Positions 28,801 to 34,800 of a stretch of DNA of 64,000 nt are shown in pieces. Each line of letters starts with the position of its first letter. Positions within the stretch are counted from its first letter, which is position 1. Both the position numbers and the translations under genes were made by a program. Below the pieces are notes generated by a model. It was not told the DNA's origin. It saw only the letters and a list, made by a program, of their open reading frames with translations, and searched no databases. The stretch is from Petrosia ficiformis (lineage: Eukaryota; Porifera; Demospongiae; Haplosclerida; Petrosiidae): the NCBI GenBank assembly GCA_947044365.1, contig OX345652.1, positions 2,684,940-2,748,939 on the forward strand, written 5' to 3'.

Positions 28801-31800
28801 ATAACAAATGTTATAAAGAATTTTAATCTTCATAAATAAGTATCCAACTCTTCAATCAACTTTCCTTTTTAAATAACTCAATGTGTATGTAGCCACAATA
28901 CCGGCTCCTCTTGAAGTCCTTTCCATTTGAAAAACCATTTCGTGCCCTCGGAGATATTAGACAAACACATACAGCTACAAGAAATAATCATGTCATGGGA
29001 GAGGATTCCTTTCTCAAATATAAAGTTGCAGGCTTTAAGGTACTCGGCAGTGAACATATGAGTCTGTTTAATCAGCCCATCTTTCTTTTCTGCCATTTCA
29101 CGGATCTCAGCAAGCATATATGATTGCTCTATACATACAGTATATAACATTGGTCAATTCAGTTACTTAATACATGTCTTTGCATGCATACATGTATATT
29201 GTAATTAAAACACAATTCCTAATATACATGTACCTGTATGATCTTGGCTGGTAATACATTCAGCCTTGTCTACGAGTCACGTACTATATGCTGAAAATGG
29301 AATTAGTAGGCGTGTACCAGGCACGCCTACTAATTCCATTTTCAGCTCGACACATATCAGACTTGTACACAGACTCTGTGGTAGACCAGCCAAATCTGTT
29401 TTTTTCCTTGCTTAACGCCTTTGTATCGTTGCTCCTTGAGCTGTATAATGCAGCAATCATATTCTTCAGCCTTGTAAATACAATAATTAATTTATAGTCA
29501 ACTAGTTTCTAATTTATACCTGATGTGAAGGACAAATCATTAGATGAACACGTTTACCATCAAAAGTTAACTTGAATGAACCCTCACTTAAATCTACAAT
29601 GTATTAATGTAACCACATAACAGTTCAGTAGACTCAGATTGCTACTTGCTCCATCTCATAGCAGGGCACGAACACTAAATCCGAACTGACAAAATGCTAG
29701 CATTGTTCGGATGACCATCATATGAAGGTACGGCATTTCAAGAGACATAGAGCAGTTGAAGTATGGTCCAACCACATCAAAGTCCGAGCTAAGATCCCTC
29801 CATAAAAACTGGACTTTGTATGCCATCTTCTGGCATTTCTCATCTTGACACAGTCCTTCGTACACGTCATATAGACTCATGAAATCATTAGAGGATATGG
29901 CAAAACCAATTATAGCAGAGTTACTACTGTTCCAAATAATTCTTGACTGAACCTAGTTTTAAAAATGGATAAATACACTTTTTAAAGTTCATATACATAA
30001 TTTTTATACACCTTGACTCCATCCCACTGGCCTGGGAAATCCTGCTTCTACTCGCTCCTCTTTAAATATATCATATTTTTTAGTTCTCTCTAGTAATGCC
30101 TCCTCATTTATTCCTGGAGAACTAGCATATTTGTACATGTATCCTCTGATAGTGTGATCATGAGGAAGCTGAAAAATCCCAAGAGACTTCACACCATGGT
30201 AAGCCGCTGGACTTCTTGAAAAGATAGCTAAAGCTTAATTATTTGTCATGTGTGTTTAAAAAGTTATTATTATCATTGTTTCAGTATACATGTACTTGTA
30301 ATTAGGCTCACCTAAACGAATAGTTACAGGAGACCACTTGTTGGATTTTCTACCAGTAACTGTTGCGAAAAATGATGATAAATAATGATAATTATACCAA
30401 CTTATAATTAAGACTTAGAATTATTTTCTTGATCACTTTGAATCTGCTTCCATTCACTGACATCTCTTTCCCATATTTCTTCAACTATACCTCCTAGTCG
30501 TTCACGTACACCCTCTGCTTCAGAAAATAGTATTTGACAACCACAGGAAGAGGTAGCAATCACATTAACTAATTCCCCTATCTCTTTGTTCAGCACATCA
30601 CCTGTTGACAGACGTACAATTTTATCTGAATAATAATTTATTCAGCTCTGGAGTGAAGTTTATGAATAGTCATCCTCATGTTGTCATATCTAGCTTTTTT
30701 GCTACAATGACTCAACACATCAAATGGAACCTTAGAACTGCTAGATTGTCGACAAGCTCTTTGACAAGGAGTGATTTTGTCATGCTCTTTTTTTCGTTTT
30801 GAAAGTTGCCAATTTAAGGAACAACACTTGAAACAGATAGGTGACCTTTTTTTATTGATGTACACTGATAGAGTACAGTGCCTTCAGAGTCACGTACTGA
30901 GTTGGGAGGAAAGTTGACTATAACCACTCTATTGAAGTCATACCCAATACTAGCCTTAAACACGTAACAGCCATCTTCTTTAACTACCAACTTTATAGTA
31001 TCATATGGACCAATCTTAGGATCATAACCCTTTACTTTTCGACTAAACACGAGAAAGTTTCTCAGTGAGTTAAATTCGATCTCGGCTGTTACTGACTGAG
31101 CCATCAGAGAAGAGTAAGACTCTGTCTGCTCGATAAATTCCTTCAGATCGTCTAAAACAGTCGACTTTCCTGCCAACTTCCTCAACAATTGCCTGACAGG
31201 CGTGAGAATGTTGGAGTTCGGAGCTGCAGAATGCTCACTAGCCAAACGGGGAGATATTTGTGGAGTAAGGTTGTGTGTAGATTCGGCCCTGTTGTCATTC
31301 TGGGTTTGGCTAAAATAAACTAAAAATAGTATATCCGCTAGTGAGAGATTGCAGAAGGAAAAATCAATTAATGCGTGGGCGATTCACACTCCCTCCCTCT
31401 TACGTTTTTCTATTAGGGACTCCTGACTATACATGTGTGTTACAACTTACACTCCAGCCCTAGCAAGAGTACGAGTACATAAGTCTTAGTATAAGAAGTA
31501 TAAGAAGTATAGGAATGTAATACAGGCATTAAAAAACAGTTTTTAGGCTACAATCAGTGTTCTCGCTAGGCCTTTTTGTGGTGGTGCTGCACCACCACTA
31601 TTACTGTCTGCACCACAAACAGAGGTTCAAATTTTAATTTTGCACCACCAAGTGTGTATTACCTGTTATACTTAATTGCCACAAAACCACATTATATTAA
31701 CACATAACCACATTAATCAAGTAAACTCAACTTTGAAGGTGTTATATTGTAACAAGTGATTAAATGATGTAAGTGAACTCAAATAAACTCAACTGAAGAT

Positions 31801-34800
31801 AAATCATATGGTATACTATATGTAATTTAAATATGTGATTAAGTGATGCAATTGTAATTAAACAATTAACTGGTTGCAGTACTATTTGAAACTATAATTC
31901 GATGTTTCCCCTTTGACTCCCATTCCTTAGCTACAGGAATAGGATCAAAGTCATTCAGATCAGGTCCATCCATTGTAGTTCGCACTAAACTGTCTAATGT
32001 TGTCGATATTAAACCGTTTCTTAAAGGGGTCTTAATCCTTTTAACAGATGAAAAAACTCTCTACTTCTGCTGACGAGGCAGGAAGCACAGTAATTCTAGC
32101 TTGAAGAGAGGAAGTCATAGGAAAGGCAATTGTCATGCTATCTATGGCATCTGGACACCACATCTCATACACAGTTTTTGTAAGAGTTTTGAGATCCAAG
32201 TCTGAGACTAAGGACTTATAAGATACAAACTCATTCCAGAGTTTAGGTCCATCCATACCAAAGTACTCTCCCAATTCCATTATAGAATCAGGTTTAGCAC
32301 TTTGGGTGTTTCTAGGATCTAAAAGGCTAAGTAGGGACACCAAGTGCAGGTTTTGAAAACGAGACTCTATGTTGTCAATAAGTACAGATAGGTATTGTTT
32401 ACACTTAGCCTGGAAGCACTCTCTACCTAATTCATCTATAACATCGGGATGGTTTGCCTCCAGGTCCATCATGTAGTCGCCAGAAAATGGGTCTTCTTTT
32501 AAAGACACCAAAGTTGACTTGCAGTTATTAACTATTGTTTCTACAGAAACTAAGTTGAGATTTCTACTCTGAAATGTTACAGATAAAGCTCCAAGAGTAG
32601 AAAGAACATCAGAAAGGAAATAGAGTAAGGACTTGAATTCAGCTGAAGATGTACATGTATGTTTTGCTAAACCTAAGGCCATAGCATCTCCATTACTACC
32701 TTCTTCTTCAAATACTGCTTGGACTGCATCAAAGCAACAGCGCAGAGCATGAACAGCATTCTCCAAAGAGAGCCACCTGGTCTCTGTGGGTTTTTGAAGC
32801 TTTGCTTGTGGAAGTGCTAAAACTACCTGCATCTCTGCCAGTTGTGTTGTGTGAACAGTGCTGTGGGAAAAGTAACTATAGACCTGATTTAAAAGCCTTT
32901 CAAATCGAGTAAACCATGTACATGATTGTGCTGCATCAGAGGAAGCTAAGGCTAACCGATGAGCAGAACAGTTTGTTACAATTAACTCGGGTACGTGTTG
33001 CTTTATGAGAACCATTGCTCCTTGGTGCTTTCCAAGCATAACAGCTGCACCATCACATGATGCTCCAGCAAGTTTATTTAATTGAAGTCCATTGTTTATT
33101 AAATACCTTATCACCGTTTCTGCTATCACCTCACCAGTAACTGAGGGGGATTTTCTAGGACCAGACATATCTAACAATTTTAAGTACCTGGTCTTCACAC
33201 TTGCTGTTTCAAGACTCAGATACTGAATTGATAGAGCAAGTTGCTTATGTACAGAAATGTCAGTGGACTCATCAACAATCAATGAAAAATAGGGTGATCT
33301 TTTTACCTCTGACAACAAGTCACACTCCAGAACACTACCAATGGCTGAAACTATTTCATGCATACTCTGCTCTGAACGAAAGGTTGCATTTTTTGCCTTC
33401 TCCAATTGTGACATAGTATCGTTTCCTAATGTCATGCATAAGTCTCTCAAGGGACCAAAATTTGTGGTGTGCGCTATTTCTCTCTTAACCAAAAAATACA
33501 TACACACTACAGCATCACAAAATGTTCCACCTTCTACTGTCAAAGTTTCAGACTCTTCTATCACATCTTCGATTCTTCTACTCCTTGAAGCTCGCACCTG
33601 TGATTCTCGAAATGCAACAGTGCTTTCCTCATGAACAATCGTACACGAGTGTTTTGTAAGAAGATCCACTCTTGAGCCTGTATAAGGCTGTGATATAAAT
33701 TTGGTACTTACCTCTTTTCGAGATCTAAGACTGTGGAAACTGCGGTAGAGGCAGAAGACTCCATTCGCTCTCACATCTAACCACGGATATTTCACCTTAA
33801 AACGTGGCATTGTGCAACGATCGCCAAGAGTCCACATCACCTCTTCTGCGTTTACTAGTCTCTTCACTCTCATGATTATCTTCTTGTGCAGTAGTAGATG
33901 ACACCAACTCACCAAAAAGGTTTTTCTGTCCTGTAGGTAGTAGCCTTCGCTTCTTTTTTGGTGACATGCTGACTTCCACGTGTTTGAGGGGCTACGCCCA
34001 GTAATCATTAATTTTTTTTTTAATTATCATTTCAAAATTATTTCATTATTAATCAAAAGCGTGGGTGGCACCACCAATTATGAAAATCCTGGCGAGAACA
34101 CTGGCTACAATCATGTGCATGAATGAAATAGGTGAAAGTTGTAAAACGATAACCGTTAATTTATCAAATTTGCCAAAACTTTAAAACTGAAATATTTGAG
34201 GAAAAGCCTGTCATTTTCATCCTTGAAGTCTGCTGGCACCTACTAGCTGAAAGACTGAAGTGTTTGGCAATGGTCCAGTTTTTCTTTAATAACATTTTGT
34301 TTCTGAATCACAGTGCATTTTACATAGTGGAATCCTCATTTTAGAAGCTGTATTTAAAAAAAAAAAACTGTCCACTCCTGTGTAGACTAGAGTACATTTG
34401 TGAGATAAAACATGTTTAATGTCTGGAGATTTGTCAGGTAAGATCATTCTGTTTGTGGAAGTCCTTTCAAAAGTATCCAGCTATATCTTTCAAAAGTATC
34501 CAGCTATATCTTTCAAAGGTATCCAGCTATATCTTTCATAAATGGAGTTTTGTAGTGACATTTTTTTTTACTCATGGAATGTTAATTACCCAACTGCCAC
34601 CTAAAAATCTGAACACACTCTCATCCTTTATGTTCTCTCTGTGTCATTAAATATTCCTGTATATATATCATATCCATTTGTATTACAGACAAGCTAAAGC
34701 CCTGTATGAGTGTGATGCAGAGGATGAATTTGAGTTATCATTTCAAGAAAATGAGACACTATATAATGGTATCTTATTGTTGTTAATTTAGTTTTTTTAG

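Larger units (their letters stand above)
27552..31425 (-). mobile_element. P-element-like DNA transposon (3.9 kb, long inverted ends)
   Basis: The ends carry inverted repeats of about 105 bp, beginning CAGGAGTCCATAATAGAAA on the left and the inverse of CAGGAGTCCCTAATAGAAA on the right. The flanks ACCATAC and ACTATAC could be a 7-bp target duplication with one change. The minus strand encodes a decayed transposase with P-element/THAP9-like motifs, and the plus strand carries one extra open frame near the left end. Confidence 0.85.

Noticed and set aside
30605..30802. Plus-strand frame within the P-like transposon
   Set aside because: Reverse shadow of the transposase piece that contains SSSSKVPFDVL.
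33201..33634. Plus-strand open frames inside hAT copy 2 (and matching minus-strand frames at 7391-7824)
   Set aside because: They are the reverse-strand shadow of the transposase; the same shadows occur in both copies because the copies are identical there.
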